Source of the DNA: Sediminibacterium sp.
GTDB lineage: Bacteria; Bacteroidota; Bacteroidia; Chitinophagales; Chitinophagaceae
NCBI GenBank assembly: GCA_030158535.1
Contig: JAOASV010000245.1
Span: 2,516-33,960 of the forward strand
Direction: 5' to 3'
DNA length: 31,445 nucleotides
Position 1 is the stretch's first letter. Each line of letters begins with the position of its first letter. Positions 23,187-31,421 of this stretch are shown here, in pieces. The notes beneath the pieces are model-generated. The model worked only from the letters and a program-made list of their open reading frames with translations, was not told the DNA's origin and ran no database searches. The position numbers and the translations under genes were made by a program.

Positions 23187-24497
23187 TTATTTAATGTCGT
23201 ATTTGTGTTTGTAACGCTCATACAACTGCTTGTGTTTACTTGTTATAGCAACCGCGCGGCCTTGTATAAAAGCATCGGTAACAATGCTAGACTTCATGTC
23301 TAAAATGTCGCCTTCGCTGATTACTATGTTAGCGTCTTTACCTACTTCGAGGGTGCCTGTTTTATCAGCAACACCTAAAATTTTAGCAGCATTTAAGGTA
23401 ATGGCCTGAAGGGCTCCTTCTTTACCTAAACCATATGCAGCAGCGGTTCCAGCGTTAAACATAAGGTTTCTACCACGGTTTTGAGGATCGTCATCATTTA
23501 AGCAAAAAAGTACGCCGGCTTTTTGTAAAGCGCTTGCAGCTTTATAAGGTTGATCGATATCGTCATCATCGCTGGTAGGTAAACTATGTTCTTGTGTTAA
23601 GATAACAGCAATATTATTGGCTTTTAATAAATCAGCAATTTGCCAGCTTTCGCTCGCACCAACAAGCACAACATCAAAACCAAATTCTTTTACAAAATCA
23701 ATAGCAACAATCATTTGTTTTACTTGATCGCAATGCACAAATAATTTTTGTGTACGGTCAAATAAACCTTTGGTTGCTTCTAATTTTAAATTGATTTGTT
23801 TGTCAGCACCTTTTTGATGATAGGCTTTTGCTTCTCTAAAAACGGCTTTTACGCTTTCGATTTTATCCAATGCTTCTTTGATTGGGTCTCCTGCTGGAGC
23901 GCCACCAAAACCACGTCCAAAGCCGCGTCCACCACCTCTAGATATTAAGCTAGGCATGTAAAAATGCATACCCATATCTGTTTTGTACGCTGCATCTTCA
24001 AAGTTCCATGCATCTAATTGCACCACAGATGATTGACCGGCAATAAGTTGGCCGCCAGGAATGGTGTGTGCAAGTAAAATACCATTTAACCTTAGGGTGT
24101 TGATAATAACAGACTCTGCTTTGTACGCTGCAATGCTACGTACGCTTGGGTTAAACTCACCTATTTCATTAATGTCGGTACTACCTCTAACACCTGAAAT
24201 TTCTTGTAAGCCCAAATTAGAAGAGGGTAAAATTAAACCCGGATATACCTGTTTGCCTTTTGCATCAATGGTGTTTTCTGCTTTTGGCGCAGCAGCTGCA
24301 TCGCCAGCATACACAATTTTTCCATTGTCAAAAACAACGGTTCCGTTTTCTATAACTTGTCCATTACCTACGTGCACAGTAGCACCCACAATGGCTGTTT
24401 TTTTATTTTGTTTTGCGGCTGGGTAAACATCATCTTGTGCAAATACTGCAGCAGTGAATGATACGAGCGCGCTAAGTGTAACTATTATTTTTTTCAT
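23187..24497 (-). CDS. Exported amidohydrolase-like protein with degenerate metal-binding motif
   Basis: This 436-residue protein has a signal peptide (1-21) and an amidohydrolase-superfamily fold: a small beta domain (KTAIVGATVHVGNGQVIENG and KIVYAGDAAAAP), a TIM-barrel-like part and the C-terminal ITLNAAKILGVADKTGTLEVGKDANIVI segment typical of the family. At the HxH metal site after the first strand it reads YPGLILPSSNLGL (85-97), so both histidines are replaced (Ser92, Asn94). Some later polar residues remain (FVHCDQ, LTQEHSLP, LNDDDP). It is therefore probably inactive as a normal metallo-hydrolase or uses another metal arrangement. It contains a Gly/Arg-rich stretch (GGGRGFGRGFGG). Its start lies 11 bp after the larger amidohydrolase gene, so the two probably act together in the periplasm. 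Confidence 0.8.
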   Translation of the reverse strand: MKKIIVTLSALVSFTAAVFAQDDVYPAAKQNKKTAIVGATVHVGNGQVIENGTVVFDNGKIVYAGDAAAAPKAENTIDAKGKQVYPGLILPSSNLGLQEISGVRGSTDINEIGEFNPSVRSIAAYKAESVIINTLRLNGILLAHTIPGGQLIAGQSSVVQLDAWNFEDAAYKTDMGMHFYMPSLISRGGGRGFGRGFGGAPAGDPIKEALDKIESVKAVFREAKAYHQKGADKQINLKLEATKGLFDRTQKLFVHCDQVKQMIVAIDFVKEFGFDVVLVGASESWQIADLLKANNIAVILTQEHSLPTSDDDDIDQPYKAASALQKAGVLFCLNDDDPQNRGRNLMFNAGTAAAYGLGKEGALQAITLNAAKILGVADKTGTLEVGKDANIVISEGDILDMKSSIVTDAFIQGRAVAITSKHKQLYERYKHKYDIK

Positions 24498-24508
24498 GTC
24501 GCTACAGT

Positions 24509-27500
24509 TTATTTGTTATCGTTTTGGTTTGCTTCTAATTCATCACCTTCTATTTCAAGCATACCTAATTTATGTGAGTGGTCGTTGCAAATATGCACTT
24601 CTTTAAAGCTTGGAGCAGCTGGTACGGTTGGTCTGCCTGCTCTTTTTTCGCCGGCCATTTTAGCAATTAAACGGCTGCGTTCTGCTTGCACTTGCTTACG
24701 CATTTGAGCATCTTTTTCGCGGTCAAAATATACGATACCATCTACCATTGTTTTTTCTGCTTTTGCATATATACTTAATGGATTGTCGCTCCATACTACA
24801 AGGTCAGCGTCTTTACCGGCTTTGATACTTCCTACTTTGCTATCAACGTGTAACATTTTTGCAGGGTTGATCGTAACCATTTTAAGCGCTTCTTCTTCTG
24901 TTAAACCACCATATTTTACACTCTTTGCAGCTTCTTGATTTAAGCGGCGCGCCATTTCTGCATCATCAGAATTGATCGCAACATTTAAACCAACTTTTGT
25001 CATGATAGCAGCGTTGTAAGGGATGGCATCTGTAACCTCCACTTTATACGCCCACCAATCAGAAAACGTTGATGCAGCTACACCGTGTGCTTTCATTTTA
25101 TCAGCTACTTTATAGCCTTCTAAAATATGCGTGAATGTGTTTATTTTAAAACCATACTTTTCTGCAACGCGCATAGTTGCCGTAATTTCACTTTGCACAT
25201 AAGAGTGACAAGTGATAAAACGTTTTTTATTCATGATTTCTACAAGCGCGTCTAATTCTAAATCGCGTCTAGTGGTAGGGTTTTTTGCAAGTGCTGCTTC
25301 GTAGGCTTTTGCTCTTGCAAATGCATCGTTTAACACTTGTTCTACGCCCATTCTGGTGTCTGGGTAACGGTTGTTACCTTGAGTAGAAGACGTACGTTTT
25401 ACGTTTTCACCAAGTGCAAATTTGATAAATGGATCTGCTCCTTTAAATAATAAGCCCGCGTCATCTGCACCCCATCTTAATTTAATTAACTGCGTTTGAC
25501 CACCAATGGTATTTGCAGAACCGTGCAAAATATGAGAGGTTGTAACACCACCACTTAATTGACGGTAAATATCAATATCGTCTGGGTTGATATTATCCTG
25601 AATACGTACTTCTGATGTTACGCTTTGTCCACCTTCGTTGGTAGACGCAGAAGCAATATGCGAGTGCTCATCAATAATACCCGCTGTTACGTGTTTGCCG
25701 GTAGCATCAATAATTTTTGCGCTTGCATCCGATAAGTTTTTGCCCACTTTAGCAATCTTACCGTTTTTAACGAGTACATCTGTTTGTTGTAAAATGCCTT
25801 CTTTTTCTGAAGTCCAAACAGTAGCGTTTTTAATTAAATAAGCTTGTGCGTTGGTTTGTAAAGAATCTACACCAAAGCCCATCATAGGAAAAGTCACTTT
25901 TCCTAATTTGCCAGCAGCAGCGCCGCCGCCACCGCCAAATCCACCTGCACCCATACGGCCACGGCCACCTGCATTTGAAGCAGTGTCGGGCTTAGATGCA
26001 GAAGCATATACAGCAGTCCAAGTAAAATTATTTCCCTCAGCATCTTGCGCTGTACCATTAAAAGTATTACCTGCATTAAAACCGGTAAATCTAATATTAT
26101 TACGAGAACGTTTTTCTGGAGCAAAAGAAAACTTCACCACTTTACCATCGTAACTAAATGTTGCAGCTACCGTATCTTTTGCAATAACGGTTGCGCTATT
26201 GTTACTTTTAATTTCGAAAGCAAATGTTTGTGGTGTTGCTGTATTTAAAGTAAGGGTATAGTTACCGTTTACGCTTGTCCACGCAGATTCGTTAACAGCG
26301 TGCTTTTCTCCGAGTACCCAGTTTTGTAATAAGGTTGTTTTTTCTGCAAATACAGGACCTGTTGTGATTATAAAGTTGGCTAATTTACCTGCTTCAATGC
26401 TACCCACTTTATCATATACACCAAACCAAGTTGCAGGTGTTTTTGTAAGTGCGTCCATCGCTGCTTTTTCTGATAAACCGTTTTCAATTGCTTTTCTTAC
26501 GCTCGATAAAAATGATTTAGCATCTCTTAAATCAGCACTTGTTAAGCAAAACGGAATACCTGCTTTTTCAATAGCACCCGGATTGGTTGGCGCTAGTTCC
26601 CAATGCTTCATATCTTGTAGTGAAACAAGTCTTGCATCTGCAGGATCTTCCACATCCATAGCCACTGGGAAATTTAAGTTTACAATTAGTGGTGCTTTTG
26701 TTGCAGCCACTTCTTTAATTCTTTGATATTCTTTTCCGGTTGCTTTAATAATATATTGAACTCCAAACTCATCACCAATACGGTCTGCGCGCATTACGCC
26801 CCAAACGTCACCAGCGCCTCTATCTGCAGGATCAAAAATTTGAGGAAGCGACATGTTGTTATTAAATGACTGAAGTGTAATGTTTACGCCATCACCTTGT
26901 AAGCCAGTAGCAGCAGGATTGTTCTTATACCAAGCCGCATCTAAATAGGTTTGACGCAGTAAAGCGATAGAACCCATTAATGAACTTGGATAGGTTTGTG
27001 TTGAAGTACCTTTATTGAATGATAGTAATGAAGCAGCTTTTTCTTTAACAACTACAAAATTGTCTTTGTTGTTTGCTAGCGCTACAACAGTTCCGGTTCC
27101 TCTCACAATACCATCCTTTTGATGTGTAAGTACGGTACCAAATCCTGTTTCTCTAAATGATTTTGCTCTCGCCTCATCTACCGAAAAAAGTTTGTGCCCT
27201 TCTACATCAGATTTTAATGCTTGGTTCCAACCATACGCACCTTTTTGGTTGTTGGTTAATTGACCAGGGCCGCCAAAACTAAATGGCGCTTGCGCGCGCT
27301 GTTGTTGTGGCATACCATAATCGGTGTAAGCATCAATAAATGATGGGTAAATAAACTTGTCTTTACAGTCTACCACTACGGCGTCTGCTGGAACAGCAAC
27401 ACCTTCACCCACTGCAATAATTTTTCCGTCTCTAATTACGAGCGTTGCATTTTTGATGGTGGTTTGCGCATCTTTTACAATGGTTGCATTTGTAAATGCG

Positions 27501-27607
27501 TAACAGCCGTCGCGCTTATCGCCAACGCCGTTTACTTGAAAGGTTTCTTGAGCCTGCACAAAATTTAATAGCAGTAACCCAACAAACATCACACAGATTT
27601 TTTTCAT
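24509..27607 (-). CDS. Exported tandem-domain amidohydrolase (imidazolonepropionase/dipeptidase-like)
   Basis: This 1032-residue protein has a signal peptide (1-20) and two amidohydrolase-like halves. The first (about 35-440) is degenerate: its HxH position reads IDAYTDYG (91-98). A beta-rich linker and a Gly-rich stretch follow (GGRGRMGAGGFGGGGG). The second half (about 590-1000) is intact by eye, with IIDEHSH (HSH near residue 646), CHSYVQSEI, NTFTHILEGYKVADKM and NSDDAEM as metal ligands and catalytic Asp, then TINPAKMLHVDSKVGSIKAGKDADLVV. Such enzymes hydrolyse cyclic amides or peptide-like bonds with one or two metal ions; the substrate here is unknown. It lies 10 bp after the S33 hydrolase gene and 11 bp before the smaller amidohydrolase, forming a likely operon of periplasmic hydrolases. 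Confidence 0.85.
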   Translation of the reverse strand: MKKICVMFVGLLLLNFVQAQETFQVNGVGDKRDGCYAFTNATIVKDAQTTIKNATLVIRDGKIIAVGEGVAVPADAVVVDCKDKFIYPSFIDAYTDYGMPQQQRAQAPFSFGGPGQLTNNQKGAYGWNQALKSDVEGHKLFSVDEARAKSFRETGFGTVLTHQKDGIVRGTGTVVALANNKDNFVVVKEKAASLLSFNKGTSTQTYPSSLMGSIALLRQTYLDAAWYKNNPAATGLQGDGVNITLQSFNNNMSLPQIFDPADRGAGDVWGVMRADRIGDEFGVQYIIKATGKEYQRIKEVAATKAPLIVNLNFPVAMDVEDPADARLVSLQDMKHWELAPTNPGAIEKAGIPFCLTSADLRDAKSFLSSVRKAIENGLSEKAAMDALTKTPATWFGVYDKVGSIEAGKLANFIITTGPVFAEKTTLLQNWVLGEKHAVNESAWTSVNGNYTLTLNTATPQTFAFEIKSNNSATVIAKDTVAATFSYDGKVVKFSFAPEKRSRNNIRFTGFNAGNTFNGTAQDAEGNNFTWTAVYASASKPDTASNAGGRGRMGAGGFGGGGGAAAGKLGKVTFPMMGFGVDSLQTNAQAYLIKNATVWTSEKEGILQQTDVLVKNGKIAKVGKNLSDASAKIIDATGKHVTAGIIDEHSHIASASTNEGGQSVTSEVRIQDNINPDDIDIYRQLSGGVTTSHILHGSANTIGGQTQLIKLRWGADDAGLLFKGADPFIKFALGENVKRTSSTQGNNRYPDTRMGVEQVLNDAFARAKAYEAALAKNPTTRRDLELDALVEIMNKKRFITCHSYVQSEITATMRVAEKYGFKINTFTHILEGYKVADKMKAHGVAASTFSDWWAYKVEVTDAIPYNAAIMTKVGLNVAINSDDAEMARRLNQEAAKSVKYGGLTEEEALKMVTINPAKMLHVDSKVGSIKAGKDADLVVWSDNPLSIYAKAEKTMVDGIVYFDREKDAQMRKQVQAERSRLIAKMAGEKRAGRPTVPAAPSFKEVHICNDHSHKLGMLEIEGDELEANQNDNK

Positions 27608-27617
27608 ACTTGTTGTT

Positions 27618-28685
27618 TTATTTTGTTTTTCCTTGGTCTACAGATTTTATAAAATTTATAACGCCATCCATATATATTTTTTGATCATCCCACATAGCAA
27701 GGTGGCTTCCGTTTGGACAATATAAATATTGACCATTTGGAAATTGTGTGCTCATCCATTTCATGTGTTCTGGATCCATCGTGTCATACTTTGCCCCCAC
27801 TGTAAGCGTTGGCACTTTAATAGAAGCGAGGTCTTTTTTGCGGTCCCAATTTACAATACGTCCACTCACTGTAAATTCAGAATGACCCTGCATCATCACA
27901 TAAATTTCTTCGTTTACGTGTTGTAGTGAGCGCATTACAGAATTTGGCCACTCAGGTAAACGGCACAGGTGTTTGGTATAAAATTCACTAAACACAAGCG
28001 ATGTATAAGTTGGGTCTTTATACAATCCTTTTGCTTCATAATTTTGCAAAGAATCTACAAGTGATGGGCGCATTTCTTTGCGGAGCACTTTATTATAATT
28101 TGCATAATCAGGAATACTAGCCATCATATTTCCAATCACCATGCCTTTAATATGCTGTTGGTATTTTAATGCGTATTCGATGGCAAGCATGCTTCCCCAC
28201 GAATTTCCAATAATATAAAAATTGTCTTTGGTTAAATTGAGTGCCACGCGCACTTGTTCTACTTCGTCTACAAAACGTTCGATCGTCCATAGGCTACTAT
28301 CTTTTGGTTGGTCGCTATAAAAAGAACCCAACTGATCGTACTCTATAATTTCATAGCCCTGTGCCGGTAAAAAACTTTCGAAGCATTCCATGTATTCGTG
28401 CGTCATGGCTGGGCCGCCATGAAGTAACAATACTTTTACGCGGTCGCTGTTACCTATGCTTTTGGTCCAAACCTTAAAAGTTCCAATAGGGGTTTTAACA
28501 GGAATCATTTTGATACCCGCCTCCTGAACAACCGAATCTTTAGGGCCTAAAAATTGGGCAAGTGTTGGCGCACTATTATTATTTGCGCAAAGGGTAAACA
28601 AGAAAATTCCTGCCGCTGCAATGGTGGTTTGTAATAATTTTTTCAAGGGTGTGGTTTGGCTTATGAATGTACATAAAAATCCCAT
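27618..28685 (-). CDS. Exported alpha/beta hydrolase, proline iminopeptidase-like (S33)
   Basis: This 355-residue protein has the fold and residues of the S33 family, which removes N-terminal proline or similar residues from peptides. HGGPA (89-93) forms the oxyanion region, YDQLGSFYSDQP follows, the nucleophile is in GNSWGS (Ser162), the Asp in GAKYDTMDP and the His in NGSHLAMWDD. The N-terminus is hydrophobic, so it is probably exported or anchored. Two starts are possible: ATG at 28685 (given) or TTG at 28646, which would begin with MKKLLQTTIAAAG, a more regular signal. The gene starts 29 bp after mnmG and ends 10 bp before the amidohydrolase gene, so it may be the first gene of a hydrolase cluster. 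It could also act on other esters or amides. Confidence 0.85.
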   Translation of the reverse strand: MGFLCTFISQTTPLKKLLQTTIAAAGIFLFTLCANNNSAPTLAQFLGPKDSVVQEAGIKMIPVKTPIGTFKVWTKSIGNSDRVKVLLLHGGPAMTHEYMECFESFLPAQGYEIIEYDQLGSFYSDQPKDSSLWTIERFVDEVEQVRVALNLTKDNFYIIGNSWGSMLAIEYALKYQQHIKGMVIGNMMASIPDYANYNKVLRKEMRPSLVDSLQNYEAKGLYKDPTYTSLVFSEFYTKHLCRLPEWPNSVMRSLQHVNEEIYVMMQGHSEFTVSGRIVNWDRKKDLASIKVPTLTVGAKYDTMDPEHMKWMSTQFPNGQYLYCPNGSHLAMWDDQKIYMDGVINFIKSVDQGKTK

Positions 28686-28714
28686 ACCCTTTTAGTGGAT
28701 TTATGTGAACGGGC

Positions 28715-30583
28715 CTATCTACCCATATAAACCATGAGTATCTGAATATCACTTGGATTTACCCCGCTTATTCTGCTGGCCTGGCCGAGTGTAGATGGTT
28801 TAATTTTTTTGAATTTTTGCAAGGCCTCATTGGAGAGTGCAGCAATGCCATCGTAATTAAAACTTTCTGGGATAATATGATTTTCCATTTGCAACATACG
28901 CGTTGCAATTTCTTGTTCTTTTTCGATGTAGCGCTCGTACTTGATCTGAATTTCTGCTTGCTCTAATACCTGTGGATGAAAACCCGCGAGTGCTTCTTTT
29001 AAGCGGGGCATAGCTGCTGAAAGGCCCACCAGGTCTACGTTTGGACGTAGTAATATTTTTGAGGCTTTTTGTTTTTCTGTAATTACAGCCGAATTAATTT
29101 CATTGAAATAGCCTTCAATTTCTGAAGGTTCAATGCTATAGGATGCTAGTAAATTTTTTATGTCGGCAACGGTATTTTTTTTCGCTTCCACAGCGTCCAT
29201 TCTATCTTGTTTGGCGAGGCCTAATTGATAGCTTAATGGCGTTAAACGAATATCGGCATTGTCTTGTCTTAAGAGGGTTCTAAACTCGGCGCGAGAGGTA
29301 AACATACGGTAAGGTTCTTCCGTTCCTTTCCCTACTAAATCATCAATGAGTACGCCTATATAAGCTTCGCTTCTTTTTAAAATAACCGGGTCTAATTCGC
29401 GCGACTTTTGGTGCGCGTTAATACCGGCCATTAAACCTTGGCAGGCTGCTTCTTCGTAACCCGTTGTTCCATTTATTTGTCCGGCAAAAAACAGGTTTTC
29501 GATCAGCTTGGTTTCTAATGAATATTTTAATTGTGTAGGCTGAAAATAATCGTACTCAATGGCGTAGCCCGGTCTAAAAAAGCGACAATTTTCAAACCCA
29601 GGAACACTACGAAGAGCTTCGTACTGAACCTCTTCTGGTAATGATGTAGAAAACCCATTTACGTATATTTCTACGGTGTTCCAGCCTTCGGGCTCTACAA
29701 ACAACTGGTGTCTATCTCTATCCGCGAAGCGGTTAATTTTATCTTCAATACTTGGGCAATATCTAGGACCCACGCCTTCAATTCTACCCTGAAACATCGG
29801 GCTTCTATCAAAACCCTTTCTTAAAAGATCGTGTACCTTTTGGCTGGTATAAGTAATATGACAACTGCGCTGATCTGCGGCCTTGATGCGAGGCGTGTCT
29901 TTGTATGAAAAGCCCACAACTTCCTCATCCCCAGCCTGTTCTTCCATTTTTGAATAGTCTAAACTGCGTCCATCTACCCTTGGTGGAGTACCTGTTTTTA
30001 GACGGTCGCTTTCCATACCCAGCGCAACCAACTGCTCGGTGATTCCTGTAGCGGCTTTTTCTGCTACACGTCCACCTCCAAATTGTTTTTCGCCTATATG
30101 GATGATACCATTTAAAAAGGTTCCCGAAGTAACTACCACAGTTTTAGATCTAATCTCGTGGCCTAGTCCTGTAATGACCCCACCCGCTCTATTGTCTTTT
30201 ATGATTAAGCCCTGCACCGTGTCTTGGTAAAAATCTACATTGGGGGTTTCTTCTAGCATCTCTCTCCACTTGGCAGCAAACAACATACGGTCGTTTTGCG
30301 CGCGCGGGCTCCACATTGCTGGACCCTTGCTCCTATTGAGCATTCGAAATTGAATGGTACTTGCATCTGTAACCAGTCCGGTGTATCCACCCATTGCATC
30401 AATCTCGCGCACAATCTGACCCTTGGCAATACCACCAATAGCTGGGTTGCAACTCATTTGGGCAATGGTTTGCATATTCATAGTAACTAGGAGGACTTTA
30501 CTACCCAGGTTGGCAGCGGCAGCAGCGGCTTCGCAACCTGCGTGTCCGGCACCTACAACAATAACATCATAATCTGGAAACAT
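28715..30583 (-). CDS. mnmG: tRNA uridine 5-carboxymethylaminomethyl modification enzyme MnmG (GidA)
   Basis: This 622-residue FAD protein works with MnmE to install the carboxymethylaminomethyl group on U34 of certain tRNAs. The start DVIVVGAGHAGCEAA gives the FAD-binding GxGxxG. Family signatures follow: MSCNPAIGGIAKG, GTFLNGIIHIGE with FGGGRVAE, TGTPPRVDGRSLDYS and FFAGQINGTTGYEEAACQGL, and the C-terminal domain ends in SRISGVNPSDIQILMVYM. The length is normal. A -7 box TATCTTTG sits 5 bp before the ATG, so the transcript would be nearly leaderless. Upstream is an intergenic region with three parS-like sites. In many bacteria mnmG/gidA lies near the replication origin, which fits those sites. 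Confidence 0.97.
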   Translation of the reverse strand: MFPDYDVIVVGAGHAGCEAAAAAANLGSKVLLVTMNMQTIAQMSCNPAIGGIAKGQIVREIDAMGGYTGLVTDASTIQFRMLNRSKGPAMWSPRAQNDRMLFAAKWREMLEETPNVDFYQDTVQGLIIKDNRAGGVITGLGHEIRSKTVVVTSGTFLNGIIHIGEKQFGGGRVAEKAATGITEQLVALGMESDRLKTGTPPRVDGRSLDYSKMEEQAGDEEVVGFSYKDTPRIKAADQRSCHITYTSQKVHDLLRKGFDRSPMFQGRIEGVGPRYCPSIEDKINRFADRDRHQLFVEPEGWNTVEIYVNGFSTSLPEEVQYEALRSVPGFENCRFFRPGYAIEYDYFQPTQLKYSLETKLIENLFFAGQINGTTGYEEAACQGLMAGINAHQKSRELDPVILKRSEAYIGVLIDDLVGKGTEEPYRMFTSRAEFRTLLRQDNADIRLTPLSYQLGLAKQDRMDAVEAKKNTVADIKNLLASYSIEPSEIEGYFNEINSAVITEKQKASKILLRPNVDLVGLSAAMPRLKEALAGFHPQVLEQAEIQIKYERYIEKEQEIATRMLQMENHIIPESFNYDGIAALSNEALQKFKKIKPSTLGQASRISGVNPSDIQILMVYMGR

Positions 30584-30588
30584 GGATG

Positions 30589-30617
30589 CAAAGATAATCC
30601 AATCAAAAAGAAAACAA
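30589..30617 (-). promoter_or_regulatory. Promoter of mnmG (-33 TTG, -7 TATCTTTG)
   Basis: The minus strand has TTG (30617-30615) and TATCTTTG (30596-30589) with 18 bp between, close to the Bacteroidota promoter consensus. The -7 box ends 5 bp before the ATG at 30583. The parS-like array begins about 24 bp further upstream. Confidence 0.6.
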
Positions 30618-30640
30618 GATACTAGGAGGCTAGATTTGAA

Positions 30641-30770
30641 TGTTTCACGTGGAACAAAGGGCTAAACCTGTTCATTAACTCGAAAACACTCGAAAGATGT
30701 TTCACGTGGAACAAAGGCCAAAACCTGTTCATCAACTCGAAAACACTCAAAAAATGTTCCACGTGGAACC
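30641..30770. repeat. Tandem array of three parS-like sites with 57-bp period
   Basis: Site 1 (30641-30656) and site 2 (30698-30713) both read TGTTTCACGTGGAACA; the reverse complement, TGTTCCACGTGAAACA, is the classical Bacillus subtilis parS sequence. Site 3 (30755-30770) reads TGTTCCACGTGGAACC, with a perfect palindrome GTTCCACGTGGAAC. The sites start exactly 57 bp apart, and units 1 and 2 are similar over the full 57 bp with about five differences, including the spacer CCTGTTCATTAACTCGAAAA and CACTCGAA. ParB binds parS and spreads along DNA, so this is a likely centromere-like site for chromosome segregation. It lies between the ybeY stop (site 3 ends 2 bp away) and mnmG. Confidence 0.85.
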
Positions 30771-30772
30771 TA

Positions 30773-31198
30773 CTACTTGGTATAACGCTTGAGGTACGCA
30801 TCCTCTTTAGCGCGCATCATCAAAATGTCGGCTTTGCTCTTATCCTTGTAACCACATAAATGCAGGGCCCCATGAAAAAGAACCCGAAGCATTTCATTGG
30901 TAAAGCTCACACCAAGGGTCTTGGCGTTATCCTTTACTCTGTCTACACTTACATATACCTCTGCAACAACAGGTGCTCCCTTGTCGTGTAAGCCAAAAGT
31001 TATAATGTCGGTATAGTAGTCGTGGTTTAAAAACTGCTGATTGATAGACAAGAGGTGCTTATCGGAGCAAAAAATATAGTTAATGGTAGCAAGTGGCGTC
31101 TTCTCCTTTTTAAATAAGTTTTCAATAAACGCCTTGAGTTCGGTTTTAGCTGGTAAGGTCAGCGCAGCATCGGCCTTTTGGAAATTTACTTTTTGCAT
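30773..31198 (-). CDS. ybeY: Endoribonuclease YbeY (16S rRNA maturation)
   Basis: This 141-residue protein belongs to the UPF0054/YbeY family, a zinc-dependent RNase that helps 16S rRNA 3' processing and ribosome quality control. The family pattern includes INQQFLNHDYYTDIITFGL, AEVYVSVDRVKDNAKTLG and FHGALHLCGYKDKSKADILMM. In the usual HGxLHLxGYDH motif the third histidine is absent: the sequence reads HLCGYKD, with Asp where E. coli has the last His. I believe this is common among Bacteroidota YbeY proteins, so it is probably not a defect. The length is slightly short but complete. It is divergent from feoA, and its stop lies next to the parS-like sites. Confidence 0.92.
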   Translation of the reverse strand: MQKVNFQKADAALTLPAKTELKAFIENLFKKEKTPLATINYIFCSDKHLLSINQQFLNHDYYTDIITFGLHDKGAPVVAEVYVSVDRVKDNAKTLGVSFTNEMLRVLFHGALHLCGYKDKSKADILMMRAKEDAYLKRYTK

Positions 31199-31253
31199 GG
31201 GTGCAAGTTAAGTTTAACTCCAAATTTCGTAACATTTTCTTTACTGAGGGCGG

Positions 31254-31261
31254 TACCTTTG
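31254..31261 (+). promoter_or_regulatory. -7 promoter box of feoA
   Basis: TACCTTTG matches the -7 consensus TAnnTTTG exactly, 27 bp before the ATG at 31289. No clear -33 TTTG is present at the expected distance. Confidence 0.5.
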
Positions 31262-31288
31262 CAGCAGCTTAATAAACAATTAGAGTGC

Positions 31289-31421
31289 ATGAAAAAATTA
31301 TCAGAATTAGAAGCGGGAGAAGTGGGTATCATTCACTCATTTGAAAAAGATGAGCTTTACATAAAATTATTAGAAATGGGTTGTGTGCCGGGCGAGCCTG
31401 TAAAAGTGGTTCAAGTAGCAC
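31289..31421 (+). CDS. feoA: FeoA-like ferrous iron transport protein, 5' part only
   Basis: The visible 44 codons (MKKLSELEAGEVGIIHSFEK, then LLEMGCVPGEPVKVV) match the SH3-like FeoA family, a small cytoplasmic partner of the FeoB ferrous iron transporter. The reading frame stays open to the window end, but codons after 31421 come from adapter sequence and are not real protein. The true gene would continue for about another 35 codons, probably followed by feoB. Confidence 0.75.

Noticed and set aside
25903..26124. Gly-rich region of the large amidohydrolase as a separate gene on another frame
   Set aside because: The alternative frames are low-complexity shadows without ribosome binding sites or family resemblance, and the main frame runs through without a break.
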